Below are positions 27,163 to 34,971 of a stretch of DNA of 64,000 nucleotides, piece by piece. The first letter of the stretch is position 1, and each line of letters opens with the position of its first letter. The stretch is from BOG-908 sp965198915 (lineage in GTDB: Bacteria > Pseudomonadota > Alphaproteobacteria > Acetobacterales > Acetobacteraceae): contig CBDAQC010000002.1 of NCBI GenBank assembly GCA_965198915.1, forward strand, positions 186,001 to 250,000. Direction: 5' to 3'. The position numbers and the translations under genes were made by a program. The notes under the pieces are model-generated. The model was not told the origin of the DNA, did no database searches, and saw nothing but the letters and a program-made list of their open reading frames with translations.

Positions 27163-28797
27163 ATGGCCGAGTCCCCCGCCCGCCACCGCGCCAGATGGGT
27201 CTCGCCCCTCATGCGCCGGGTGCTCCTGGTCAACTTCGTCCCGCTCGCCCTCCTGCTCGGCGCCGTCCTCTACCTCGACCAGTACCAGGATGGCCTGCTG
27301 GAAGCCGAAGTGGCCGCCTTGCGCGAGCAGGCGCGCATCTACGCGGGCGCCTTGGCGGAAACCGCGGTGCGGGTGAGCGACCCCAACAACCCGGTGCTGG
27401 TGGCAGACATCGCGCGGCCGCTGCTGCGCCGCCTGACCGATCCCACCCCGAACGCCGGGGCCAAGATCTACGCGCCGGACGGCACGCTGGTCGCCGACAG
27501 CCGGGTGCGTCTGGGCGCCGGCGGCGCGGTGCGTACGGAGCCGCTGACCAGCCCGGCCGGGCGGACCGAAGTGGTCGACTGGGTCAGCCGTATCTATGAC
27601 GGCGTGCTGGCCCTGGTGCCGCACAGCCGCGCCACCACGGTGGCGCTGGCGCCCAACGCACCCGGCCCGGACTGGCAGCCGGACGTGCGCGAGGAGTTGC
27701 GGCTGACCAGCAGCGACGACAGCCACGAAATGCCGCCGCTGATACGCCGCACGCGGGAAGGCCAGCTGTTGGTGACGGTGGCCGAACCGGTGGAGCGCGA
27801 CCGGCACACCGTGGGCATCGTGCTGCTGACGCGCGACGCGATCGAGGTGGACCGGTCGCTCTACGCGGTGCGCGTGTCCATCTTGGGCCTGTTCTTCGGT
27901 GCGCTGATCCTGACCGTGCTGCTGTCCTGGTACCTGTCGCTGACGCTGGCGCGGCCGATCCTGCGGCTGGCCGACGCCGCGCAGGACATGCGCGAGGGCC
28001 ACGGCCGCGCCGGCGCGGTGCCGCGCAGCCTGCTGCGCCGGCGCGACGAGATCGGCGAGCTGGGCCAGGCGCTGTCCACCTCGGCCACCGAGTTGTGGGG
28101 GCGCATGGACGCAATCGAGCGGTTCGCCGCCGACGTGGCGCACGAGATCAAGAACCCGCTCAGCTCCATACGCAGCGCCATCGATACGCTGAAGCGGGTG
28201 CGCGAGCCGCCCAAGCAGGCGCGCCTGCTGGCGATCATCCAGGAGGACGTGGTGCGTCTCGACCGGCTGATCAGCGACATCAGCGACGCCAGCCGGGTGG
28301 ATGCCGAACTGTCGCGCACGGCGACCGAGCCGGTGGACGTGGGCCCGATCATGGCGGTGCTGGGCGAGATCGCCGACGCCACCCGGGGCGAGGGCGACGC
28401 GCAATTGAGCGTGGACCTGCCGGCGACACCGCTGGTGGTCAATGCGGTGGAGGGAAGGCTGGTGCAGGTGCTGCGCAACCTGATCGGCAATGCGCAGAGC
28501 TTCTCGCCGCCTGGCGGCACCATCCTGCTGCGCGGGCGCGAGACGGGGGGCATGGTGGAACTGTCCGTGGAAGATGAAGGGCCGGGAATTCCGGAGAGCA
28601 ACCTGGAGCACGTGTTCGACCGCTTCTACTCCGAGCGGCCGGCCGGCGAGTCGTTCGGGCGGCATTCGGGCCTGGGCCTGTCGATCAGCCGGCAGATCGT
28701 GGAGGCGCTGCGCGGGCGCATCAGTGCGGAGAACCGGCGCGATTCGGAGGGGCGGGTGTTGGGGGCGCGGTTCGTGGTGCGGTTGCCAAAGGGGTAG
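27163..28797 (+). CDS. Sensor histidine kinase, ChvG-like
   Basis: 544 residues. A membrane segment near residues 18-38 (LLVNFVPLALLLGAVLYL) and another at about 237-260 (ILGLFFGALILTVLLSWYL) bracket a periplasmic sensor domain of about 190 residues. A HAMP-like region follows (LARPILRLADAAQDM), then the H-box FAADVAHEIKNPLSSIRSAI with phospho-accepting H327, and the ATPase motifs LRNLIGNAQSFSPPGG (N), EDEGPGIPESNLEHVFDRFY (G1/F) and GRHSGLGLSISRQIVEAL (G2). Domain order and its place before hprK and the PTS genes match ChvG/ExoS, the alphaproteobacterial acid/envelope sensor. Its usual partner ChvI is not adjacent; the next gene upstream is the divergent phospholipase. The ATG follows repeat A5 by 6 nt. 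Confidence 0.88.
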   Translation: MAESPARHRARWVSPLMRRVLLVNFVPLALLLGAVLYLDQYQDGLLEAEVAALREQARIYAGALAETAVRVSDPNNPVLVADIARPLLRRLTDPTPNAGAKIYAPDGTLVADSRVRLGAGGAVRTEPLTSPAGRTEVVDWVSRIYDGVLALVPHSRATTVALAPNAPGPDWQPDVREELRLTSSDDSHEMPPLIRRTREGQLLVTVAEPVERDRHTVGIVLLTRDAIEVDRSLYAVRVSILGLFFGALILTVLLSWYLSLTLARPILRLADAAQDMREGHGRAGAVPRSLLRRRDEIGELGQALSTSATELWGRMDAIERFAADVAHEIKNPLSSIRSAIDTLKRVREPPKQARLLAIIQEDVVRLDRLISDISDASRVDAELSRTATEPVDVGPIMAVLGEIADATRGEGDAQLSVDLPATPLVVNAVEGRLVQVLRNLIGNAQSFSPPGGTILLRGRETGGMVELSVEDEGPGIPESNLEHVFDRFYSERPAGESFGRHSGLGLSISRQIVEALRGRISAENRRDSEGRVLGARFVVRLPKG

Positions 28798-28840
28798 CGG
28801 GGGTCTGGAGAGACTTTGATCCGACTGATTGAAGCGTAAA

Positions 28841-28980
28841 GCGAGTAAGGCCTTCTATTTCGAGAAAAAGCAGCAACAAGCTTTTATCTGTACTGTCGCG
28901 GACCGCGTGACCGGCGCGCGTCTGACCGCACGCGTAGTGAGGTTTTGCTTCTTTTTCGAAAAAGCGCCTTCCTGCGTTCC
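28841..28980. repeat. Family A inverted repeat, copy A6 (degenerate)
   Basis: Left arm about 28841-28886 (AAGGCCTTCTATTTCGAG, AAAAAGCAGCAACAAGC) and right arm about 28938-28980 (GGTTTTGCTTCTTTTTCG). Both are mutated relative to the other copies but keep the order. It separates the kinase from the transporter. Confidence 0.7.
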
Positions 28981-29000
28981 TTCGCAGTATTGGGGACGCC

Positions 29001-30212
29001 ATGGACCAAGAACAGGAAGCCATCCAGCGCGAGACGGAACAGGCCCAGGCGATCATGCGCCGGGCCGAGTTCCATGTACGCGACGTGGCGCTTGTCATCC
29101 TGACGATCCTGGCCGTGCTCTACACGCTGTATTTCGCGGCCGACATCATCCTGCCATTCGTGCTGGCGCTGGTGCTCTCCCTGCTGCTCAGCCCCGCCAC
29201 GCGCTTCCTGTGCGAAAAGCTGCGTTTCCCGCGCATGCTGGCGGCCATCATCATGATCGTGGTGCTGTTCTCTGCCATAGGCGGGATCGGCTACGCGATA
29301 TCCGTGCCGGCGCGCGGCTGGATTGCAAAGGCGCCGCAGAGCCTGCCGGAATTGCAGAAGAAGCTGAGCTTCCTGCGCCGCCCGATCGACATGTTCGAGG
29401 GCGGCATGCGCCAGATGCAGGAGCTGATGCAGCAGACAGGACGTGCCGAGGCCGGCGGCTCCGGGGAGAGCGCCGCGCCTGCCGGCCAGGCAAGTCCGCG
29501 GGCTTCGCCGGCCGCACCGGCCGCGGGTTCTGCGCCCACTGGCGGTCCGGGCGCGGGGGTAGGGTTGAGCCTGCTGGCCGGCACGCGCAGCTTCCTGGGC
29601 CAAGTGCTGACGCTGGTGATCGTGCTGTTCTTCCTGCTGGTGGACGGCGACGCGCTGCTGCGCCGATTCGTGGAGATACTGCCTGGCCTGTCGGAGAAGA
29701 AGCGGACGGTCAGCATCGCCACTGCGGTGGAGCGCAACATCTCCGGCTACCTGGCCACGATCACGATGATGAACCTGCTGGTGGGCGTGGCAAACGGACT
29801 GTCCGTGTGGGCCTTCGGGCTGCCGGACCCGCTGCTTTGGGGTACGGCCGCCTTCCTGCTGAACTACGTCCCCATACTGGGCCCGCTCACCGGCGTGGTG
29901 ATCTTCTTCTTCGTCAGCCTGTTCAGCTTCTCCAGCGCGCTTTGGGCACTGGCCCCGGCCGGCGTGTATCTGCTGATTCACATCATGGAAGGCGAGACGA
30001 TCACGCCCATGCTGCTGGCGCGGCGCTTCACGCTGAATCCGCTGCTGGTGATCATGGCGCTGATGTTCTGGGACTGGCTGTGGGGCGTGCCGGGCGCCCT
30101 GCTCGCCGTGCCGCTGCTCGCCGTCCTCAAGATACTTTGCGACAACATCGAGGTGCTGACGCCGCTGGGGCACCTGCTGGGGGCTGAGCCCGCCAAGAAG
30201 AGAGTGGGCTGA
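29001..30212 (+). CDS. AI-2E family (PerM-like) transporter
   Basis: 403 residues. A cytoplasmic N-terminus is followed by hydrophobic segments LVILTILAVLYTLYFAADII, FVLALVLSLLLSPA and MLAAIIMIVVLFSAIGGIGY. A low-complexity Gly/Ala/Pro loop (residues about 148-190) is inserted before VLTLVIVLFFLLVDGDALLR. The C-terminal half carries the family signature: GLPDPLLWGTAAFLLNYVPI, LGPLTGVVIFFFVSL, HIMEGETITPMLLARRFTLN and VPGALLAVPLLAVLKILCD. The family includes transporters proposed to export AI-2, Na+ or other small solutes; the substrate here is unknown. It lies between the ChvG-like kinase and hprK, an unusual insertion into that conserved block. Confidence 0.88.
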   Translation: MDQEQEAIQRETEQAQAIMRRAEFHVRDVALVILTILAVLYTLYFAADIILPFVLALVLSLLLSPATRFLCEKLRFPRMLAAIIMIVVLFSAIGGIGYAISVPARGWIAKAPQSLPELQKKLSFLRRPIDMFEGGMRQMQELMQQTGRAEAGGSGESAAPAGQASPRASPAAPAAGSAPTGGPGAGVGLSLLAGTRSFLGQVLTLVIVLFFLLVDGDALLRRFVEILPGLSEKKRTVSIATAVERNISGYLATITMMNLLVGVANGLSVWAFGLPDPLLWGTAAFLLNYVPILGPLTGVVIFFFVSLFSFSSALWALAPAGVYLLIHIMEGETITPMLLARRFTLNPLLVIMALMFWDWLWGVPGALLAVPLLAVLKILCDNIEVLTPLGHLLGAEPAKKRVG

Positions 30213-30256
30213 ACGGTTGCTTCTTTCCGCCAACGCGGGCGTTCCTGCCTTCCGAC

Positions 30257-30673
30257 ATGCGCATACACGCCAGCTGCGCCGCCCGCGCCGACCAGGGCCT
30301 GCTCCTCCTGGGTCCGCCCGGCTCCGGCAAATCGGATCTGCTGCTGCGCCTGCTCGACCGCGGCTACGACTTGGTGGCCGACGATCAGGTGGAGCTGCAG
30401 GGGCTTGTGGCCTGTGCGCCTGCCGCCCTCGCTGGCCTGCTGGAGATACGTGGCCTGGGGATCCTGCGGCGGGCGTTCCGTGCCGAGGTGAGCCTGGTGC
30501 TGGCGGTGCGGCTCGGCCGCGCGGAGCGGCTACCGATGCCACACCGTTATGAAGTTCTTGACCTGCCGATGATTTCAGTGGACCCGCTTGCTGCCTCCGC
30601 GCCAATTGTCATTGGCCTGGCATTGGACGGGCTGGCGGGCCAGGCATCGTTTATGACGGGGGCGTTCGGCTGA
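30257..30673 (+). CDS. hprK: HPr kinase/phosphorylase, short alphaproteobacterial form
   Basis: 138 residues. Only the C-terminal catalytic domain of HPrK is present, as is usual in alphaproteobacteria. The Walker A motif GPPGSGKSD is at residues 19-27, followed by LLLRLLDRGYDLVADDQVEL, where the VADD acidic pair corresponds to the family's catalytic region, and LLEIRGLGILR, the HPrK signature segment. It phosphorylates or dephosphorylates a serine on HPr (S51 of the ptsH product here). It sits upstream of rapZ, the EIIA gene, ptsH and ptsI in one plus-strand operon. Confidence 0.93.
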   Translation: MRIHASCAARADQGLLLLGPPGSGKSDLLLRLLDRGYDLVADDQVELQGLVACAPAALAGLLEIRGLGILRRAFRAEVSLVLAVRLGRAERLPMPHRYEVLDLPMISVDPLAASAPIVIGLALDGLAGQASFMTGAFG

Positions 30674-30729
30674 CACCGCAATCCGCATCTCCTGGCGAGC
30701 AGGACCAGGCGCCCGACCAGCGCAGGGTT

Positions 30730-31701
30730 GTGCTGGTGACGGGCCTCTCCGGTGCAGGCAAGGCCTCCACGCTGCGCGTGCTGGAGGATCTGGGCTACGA
30801 GGCGGTCGACAACCCGCCGCTGCGGCTGATGGAGGAGATGGTGCTGCGGGGCGAGCGGCCAGCGGCGGTGTGCGTGGACACCCGTAGCCGCGGGTTCGAT
30901 CCGGACGAGGTTCTCGCCACCCATGCACGCCTGAAGCGCAATCCAGCCCTGCGTGTGGAGCTTGTCTTTGTGCAGGCGGATGAGGCGAGCCTGCTACGTC
31001 GCTTCACCGAAACCCGCCGGCGCCACCCGTTGGCGCCCACCAGCCGGGTGTCGGACGGCGTGGTGGCGGAAATACGGCTGACCGCCCTGCTCCGAGACGC
31101 CGCAGACCTGGTGCTGGACACTACGGATCTGGCGCTTCCCATGCTGCGGCGCATTATAGAGCAACGCTTTAGCGGCAACGCGGCGGCCGATGTGGGGATG
31201 ACTGTGTCCCTGCTGTCATTTGCCTACCCTGCCGGGCTGCCGCGGGAAGCAGAGCTGGTCTTCGATGCGCGCTTCCTGCGCAACCCGCATTACGACCCCA
31301 TCTTGCGGCCACGCACGGGGCTCGATCCCGAGGTGGCCGCCTATGTGGAGGCGGACCCGGATTTCATTCCGTTCGTGGACAAGATAACTGATTTGTTAGC
31401 TTTGCTCTTGCCGCGTTTCGTTCAGGAGGGCAAGAAATACGCGAGTGTCGCCATAGGCTGCACGGGGGGGCGCCACCGTTCGGTGCACATCGTCGAGCTG
31501 CTCGCGGAGCGGCTGCGGCGCATGCAGCCGGAGGCGGACAGCCAGGGAGTGTGGCGGGTGGTTGTGGCACATAGGGAACTCATGCGCGGCCAGGTTGATA
31601 GTGCAGCGCGCGGCATGGGTGCACATATAGAGGCGTCGCGGTCCGGGATTTCCGGGCCGCTTGCCATTCCAGGCGCAGGAGGCCTGACAGAAAACCCATG
31701 A
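30730..31701 (+). CDS. rapZ: RapZ-family RNase adapter / nucleotide-binding protein
   Basis: 323 residues. The P-loop GLSGAGKAS is at the N-terminus; the family motifs VDTRSRGF, VFVQADEASLLRRFTETRRR, HPL, LSFAYPAGLPREAELVFDAR, FLRNPHYDPILRPRTG, and IGCTGGRHRSVHIVE follow. E. coli RapZ senses the amino-sugar state and guides RNase E to GlmZ; family members elsewhere hydrolyse ATP/GTP. The start is a GTG giving only 4 residues before the P-loop. The frame is open upstream into hprK but contains no ATG, GTG or TTG there, so this start is the best available. About 30 extra residues follow the usual C-terminus. Its stop overlaps the next start (ATGA). Confidence 0.93.
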   Translation: MLVTGLSGAGKASTLRVLEDLGYEAVDNPPLRLMEEMVLRGERPAAVCVDTRSRGFDPDEVLATHARLKRNPALRVELVFVQADEASLLRRFTETRRRHPLAPTSRVSDGVVAEIRLTALLRDAADLVLDTTDLALPMLRRIIEQRFSGNAAADVGMTVSLLSFAYPAGLPREAELVFDARFLRNPHYDPILRPRTGLDPEVAAYVEADPDFIPFVDKITDLLALLLPRFVQEGKKYASVAIGCTGGRHRSVHIVELLAERLRRMQPEADSQGVWRVVVAHRELMRGQVDSAARGMGAHIEASRSGISGPLAIPGAGGLTENP

Positions 31702-32198
31702 TCGGATTGATCCTGGTTACCCACGGCCGGTTGGCCGAGGAGATGCGTTCGGCGATGGAGCACGTGGTAGGGCCGCAGCGGCGCGTGGCCACCGTGTGCA
31801 TCGGCGTGGACGACGACGTGGAGCAGCGCCGGCTCGACATCCAGAACTGCATCGCCGACGTGGATTCCGGGGATGGCGTGATCCTGCTCACCGACATGTT
31901 CGGCGGTACCCCCAGCAATCTGGCGATCAGCATGATGGGGCGCGGCGGCGTGGAAGTGATCGCGGGGATGAACCTGCCGATGCTCGTCAAGCTGGCCAAG
32001 GTGCGCTCGCAGCAGACGCTGGCCGAATGTACCCATATCGCCGAGACGGCGGGCCGGAAATACATCGCCGCCGCCAGCCACGTGCTGGAGACGTGCAAGT
32101 CCCCGAACATCTGCAAGTCGCTCGATCCGCGGCAGGTGAACGCCGTGCTGCCCCCTGTGGCACATCTGTGCGGACAGACCCTGAAGGCGCATTCTTGA
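31698..32198 (+). CDS. PTS EIIA component, mannose family (ManX-like)
   Basis: 166 residues. MIGLILVTHGRLAEEMRSAM has H9, the phosphorylated histidine of EIIA-Man, and VILLTDMFGGTPSNLAI is the second family signature. The core domain ends near residue 130; the remaining 35 residues (ETCKSPNICKSLDPRQ onward) are an extra tail. No EIIB/C/D sugar permease genes lie nearby, so this is probably a regulatory phosphate acceptor. In related alphaproteobacteria the same gene (also called ptsM or manX) follows hprK. It overlaps rapZ by four bases. Confidence 0.93.
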   Translation: MIGLILVTHGRLAEEMRSAMEHVVGPQRRVATVCIGVDDDVEQRRLDIQNCIADVDSGDGVILLTDMFGGTPSNLAISMMGRGGVEVIAGMNLPMLVKLAKVRSQQTLAECTHIAETAGRKYIAAASHVLETCKSPNICKSLDPRQVNAVLPPVAHLCGQTLKAHS

Positions 32199-32330
32199 CC
32201 GCTCGGGGCGCCGTCATTTGAGCACAGCCTGCGGCCGCGGCCCGCGCCCGGCCGGACGCGCGTGGCCGGCGCGCAGGCGGAGTGGCCGTCCGTTCCTGGC
32301 CGGAGCGTTTTGCCCGCGGCGATTTTCCTG

Positions 32331-32615
32331 ATGGGCGCCGAGGCCGAAGTCTCCCGCGTCGTGGAGATCGTCAACAGGCGCGGCCTGCATGCGCGTGCCG
32401 CCGCCAAGCTGGTCAACACGGCCGAGCGGTTTTCCGCTACCGTGGACGTGCTGCGCGATGGTCAGGTGGTCTCCGCGCGCTCGATCATGGGGTTGATGAT
32501 GCTGGGGGCCGGCATGGGTAGCACGATAGAGCTGCGCGCGGAGGGTTTCGACGCGCACGAAGCGCTGGACGCGATCGCGGGCTTGGTCGAGGCCGGCTTC
32601 GATGAGCAGGACTGA
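32331..32615 (+). CDS. ptsH: Phosphocarrier protein HPr
   Basis: 94 residues. HPr passes phosphate from EI to EIIA. VEIVNRRGLHARAAAKLVN carries H20 (His15 of E. coli), and VVSARSIMGLMMLGAGMG carries S51, exactly 31 residues on, the site used by HPr kinase; hprK lies upstream. The ATG at 32331 matches the usual N-terminal length; a GTG further up (32262) would add 23 unlikely residues. No obvious ribosome site precedes it. It overlaps ptsI by 14 nt. Confidence 0.95.
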   Translation: MGAEAEVSRVVEIVNRRGLHARAAAKLVNTAERFSATVDVLRDGQVVSARSIMGLMMLGAGMGSTIELRAEGFDAHEALDAIAGLVEAGFDEQD

Positions 32616-34461
32616 GGGCCGCAAGCCGGCACAGAAGACCACGCGGGGACCGAACGCGTCCGCACCTCGGGCCACGCCCCAGGCTGGCGGCGAGCGCGTG
32701 CTTGCGGGCATTCCGGTCAGCCCGGGCATCGCCATAGGCTCGCTGTACGCGGCCAGCGAGCCGAAGCTGGAAGCCAAGCGCGGCAGGATACGCGCCGGCG
32801 CGGTGGAAGCCGAACTGGGCCGGCTGGAAGTGGCGGTGCAGAAATCGCGCAAGCAGCTTGGCAAGCTGCGTGCCCGGCTGGGCGTGTTGCCGGAGGACAG
32901 CCAGCACGAGATCGCACCGCTGATCGACGCCTATTTGCAGATGCTGGGCCCCTCGCGCCTGCTGCGCCATGCCCGCAAGCGCATCGCCGACGGGCTGGTA
33001 ACGGCGGAGACCGCGGTGCTGGACGAGGTGGACGGGCTGGCGGCGGCCATGCTCGCCGTGTCGGGCGTGCGCGGCCGTGACGATGCGGAGGCGCAGCAGC
33101 GCCGCGCGGAGGAGATACGCGAGACCGGGCGGCGCCTGCTGCGCAACCTGGCGGAAGCGGCGTTCCGCAGCTTCGCCCAGGTACCGCAGGGCGCGATACT
33201 GGTGGCCGAGAACCTGCGGCCGGCGGATGCGGCGCTGATCGATCCCGCGCGCATCGCCGGGCTGGCGACAGAGGAGGGCGGCACCGACGGGCACACGGCG
33301 ATCATGCTGCGTGCGCTGGGGGTGCCGGCCGTGCTGGGTGCCACCGGGCTGCTGTCGGCCGCGCGCACCGGCACGGTGGCCGTCCTGGACGGGGCCGCAG
33401 GGCGCATCGTGCTGCATCCCGAGGCGGCCACCCTGGCGGCCGCGCGGCGCGGCGTGGCCGAATACGCGCGCGAGCGGCAGCGCCTGGCGCGGTTCCGCCG
33501 TCTGCTGTCGGAGACGACGGACCACGAGCAGGTGCAGTTGCAAGCCAATCTGGAGCTGCTGGCCGAGCTGCCGCTGGTGGCCGGCGCGGGTGCGACGGGC
33601 ATAGGGCTGTTCCGCACCGAGTTCCTGTTCATGAACCGCGAGAGCCTGCCAGACGAGGCGGCGCAGGCCGAGACCTATCGCACGGTGATCGAGGCGATGG
33701 ACGGCGACGGTGTCACGATACGCGTGCTGGACTGGGGCGGCGAGAAGGACATCGACGCGCTGGTGGCGCGCGGCCTGGTGCCGGATACGCTGGACCACAA
33801 CCCTGCTTTGGGCGTGCGCGGCCTGCGCCTGCTGCTGCGCCAGCCGGACCTGTTCGAGACGCAACTGGCGGCGATCCTGCGCGCGGCGAAGTTCGGTCCG
33901 GTGCGCGTGCTGCTGCCGATGGTGACCAACACCGGCGAGGTGCGCGCGGCGCGCGAGATCTACGAGCGCGTCGGCCGCAGGCTGCGAAGGCGCGGCGAGA
34001 AGCTGGCCGAGAAGCTGCCGCCGCTCGGGATCATGATCGAGACACCTGGTGCGGCGCTGTCGGCCGACGCGCTGGCGCTGGAGGCAGATTTCTTCGCGAT
34101 CGGCACGAACGACCTGGCGATGTACACGCTGGCGGTGGACCGTGCCGCCACCGACGTAGCCAGCCTGTACGACCCGCTGCATCCGGCCGTGCTGCGGCTT
34201 ATCCAGTTCGCCACCGAGGCGGCCCTGCGCATGCGCATGCCGGTGAGCGTGTGCGGCGAGATGGCGGCAAATCCGAAGCTGACGCCGCTACTGCTGGGTC
34301 TGGGGATACGCTCGTTCAGCATGAACGCGTCGGCCGTGCCGAGGGTGAAGCAGGCGGTGCGGTCGGTATCCATCGACGCGTGCGCGCGGTTTGCCCGGCG
34401 GGTGATGGAGCAGGCCGATCCTGAGCGGATTGCGGAACTGGTTGGCGGATTTTCGGGTTAG
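32602..34461 (+). CDS. ptsI: Phosphoenolpyruvate-protein phosphotransferase (Enzyme I)
   Basis: 619 residues. EI takes phosphate from PEP to HPr. About 30 non-conserved residues precede LAGIPVSPGIAIGSLY. EEGGTDGHTAIMLRALGVPA contains the phospho-histidine H231 in a slightly altered motif (GGTDGH rather than GGRTSH). The PEP-binding barrel shows GIGLFRTEFLFMNR, ALGVRGLRLLLR, VLLPMVTNTGEV, GIMIETPGAAL, FFAIGTNDLAMY and SVCGEMAANP with the catalytic Cys. There is no GAF domain, so this is the standard EI rather than PtsP. It ends the PTS operon; repeat A7 follows. Confidence 0.95.
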   Translation: MSRTEGRKPAQKTTRGPNASAPRATPQAGGERVLAGIPVSPGIAIGSLYAASEPKLEAKRGRIRAGAVEAELGRLEVAVQKSRKQLGKLRARLGVLPEDSQHEIAPLIDAYLQMLGPSRLLRHARKRIADGLVTAETAVLDEVDGLAAAMLAVSGVRGRDDAEAQQRRAEEIRETGRRLLRNLAEAAFRSFAQVPQGAILVAENLRPADAALIDPARIAGLATEEGGTDGHTAIMLRALGVPAVLGATGLLSAARTGTVAVLDGAAGRIVLHPEAATLAAARRGVAEYARERQRLARFRRLLSETTDHEQVQLQANLELLAELPLVAGAGATGIGLFRTEFLFMNRESLPDEAAQAETYRTVIEAMDGDGVTIRVLDWGGEKDIDALVARGLVPDTLDHNPALGVRGLRLLLRQPDLFETQLAAILRAAKFGPVRVLLPMVTNTGEVRAAREIYERVGRRLRRRGEKLAEKLPPLGIMIETPGAALSADALALEADFFAIGTNDLAMYTLAVDRAATDVASLYDPLHPAVLRLIQFATEAALRMRMPVSVCGEMAANPKLTPLLLGLGIRSFSMNASAVPRVKQAVRSVSIDACARFARRVMEQADPERIAELVGGFSG

Positions 34462-34463
34462 CT

Positions 34464-34640
34464 AAGAAAGCAAAGCCTCTCCTGAAAAATTTTTTGCCTT
34501 CACGCTTGCGCTACGGCGTCGGCATCACCGGACAACCGCCTCCCTGAAACCTTCGCACGCGTCCGCCATGGTCTCCGCGACAGCGCATCCAAAAGCTTTT
34601 TGCTTCTTTTTCTCGAAAAAAAGGCCTTTTTTGCTTCTCC
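34464..34640. repeat. Family A inverted repeat, copy A7 (partly degenerate)
   Basis: Left arm about 34464-34498 is decayed (AAAGCAAAGCCTCTCCTG). The right arm about 34588-34640 is well kept (AAAAGCTTTTTGCTTC, TTTTTCTCGAAAAAAAGGCC). It lies between the convergent ends of ptsI and the broken gene. Confidence 0.7.
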
Positions 34641-34654
34641 GTAGGCAATACGTC

Positions 34655-34943
34655 TCACTCTCCCAACCGCGGTTCGAGCTTGTAAAACCGGCTGAGCTGC
34701 CCGGGGAAATCGCGAAAGTTCAACGCCAGCTTCTCGGCCTCGAAAATGGTGAAGAACTCGTCCCAGGCGATCTCGCGCAACCCCGGTTCCGGCGTACCGA
34801 AATCGAACCGCAGCAGCGGATTCCCGGCGGGCGATGTCCGCCCCTCCAGGCGATGTCCGCCCCTCCAGGAACGCCGGCCGGCCGTCGCGCGCTTCGGCCC
34901 AGGCGCGAATGAAACCGTGATCGGAAGTCGTCTCGTCGCTCAT
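34655..34943 (-). pseudogene. Small conserved protein gene broken by a 19-bp tandem duplication
   Basis: From the ATG at 34943 the frame reads MSDETTSDHGFIRAWAEARD and GRPAFLEGRTSP, then shifts at two adjacent identical 19-bp units (34830-34848 and 34849-34867). With one unit removed the frame continues through NPLLRFDFGTPEPGLREIAW, DEFFTIFEAEKLALNF and SRFYKLEPRLGE to a TGA at 34655, 89 residues. That restored product matches a widespread small-protein family of unknown function that many databases mislabel as a glucan-branching enzyme (pattern ISWDEFFE-KFEE and SRF). As it stands, translation would run on through repeat A7 to a stop at 34500. The break could be real or an assembly error. 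Confidence 0.75.
34830..34867. repeat. 19-bp tandem duplication
   Basis: Two perfect head-to-tail copies of GGCGATGTCCGCCCCTCCA. Since 19 is not a multiple of 3, the second copy breaks the reading frame of the gene on the minus strand. Confidence 0.97.
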
Positions 34944-34971
34944 CGGTCTGTCCAGAAAGATTTCAGGCTGG

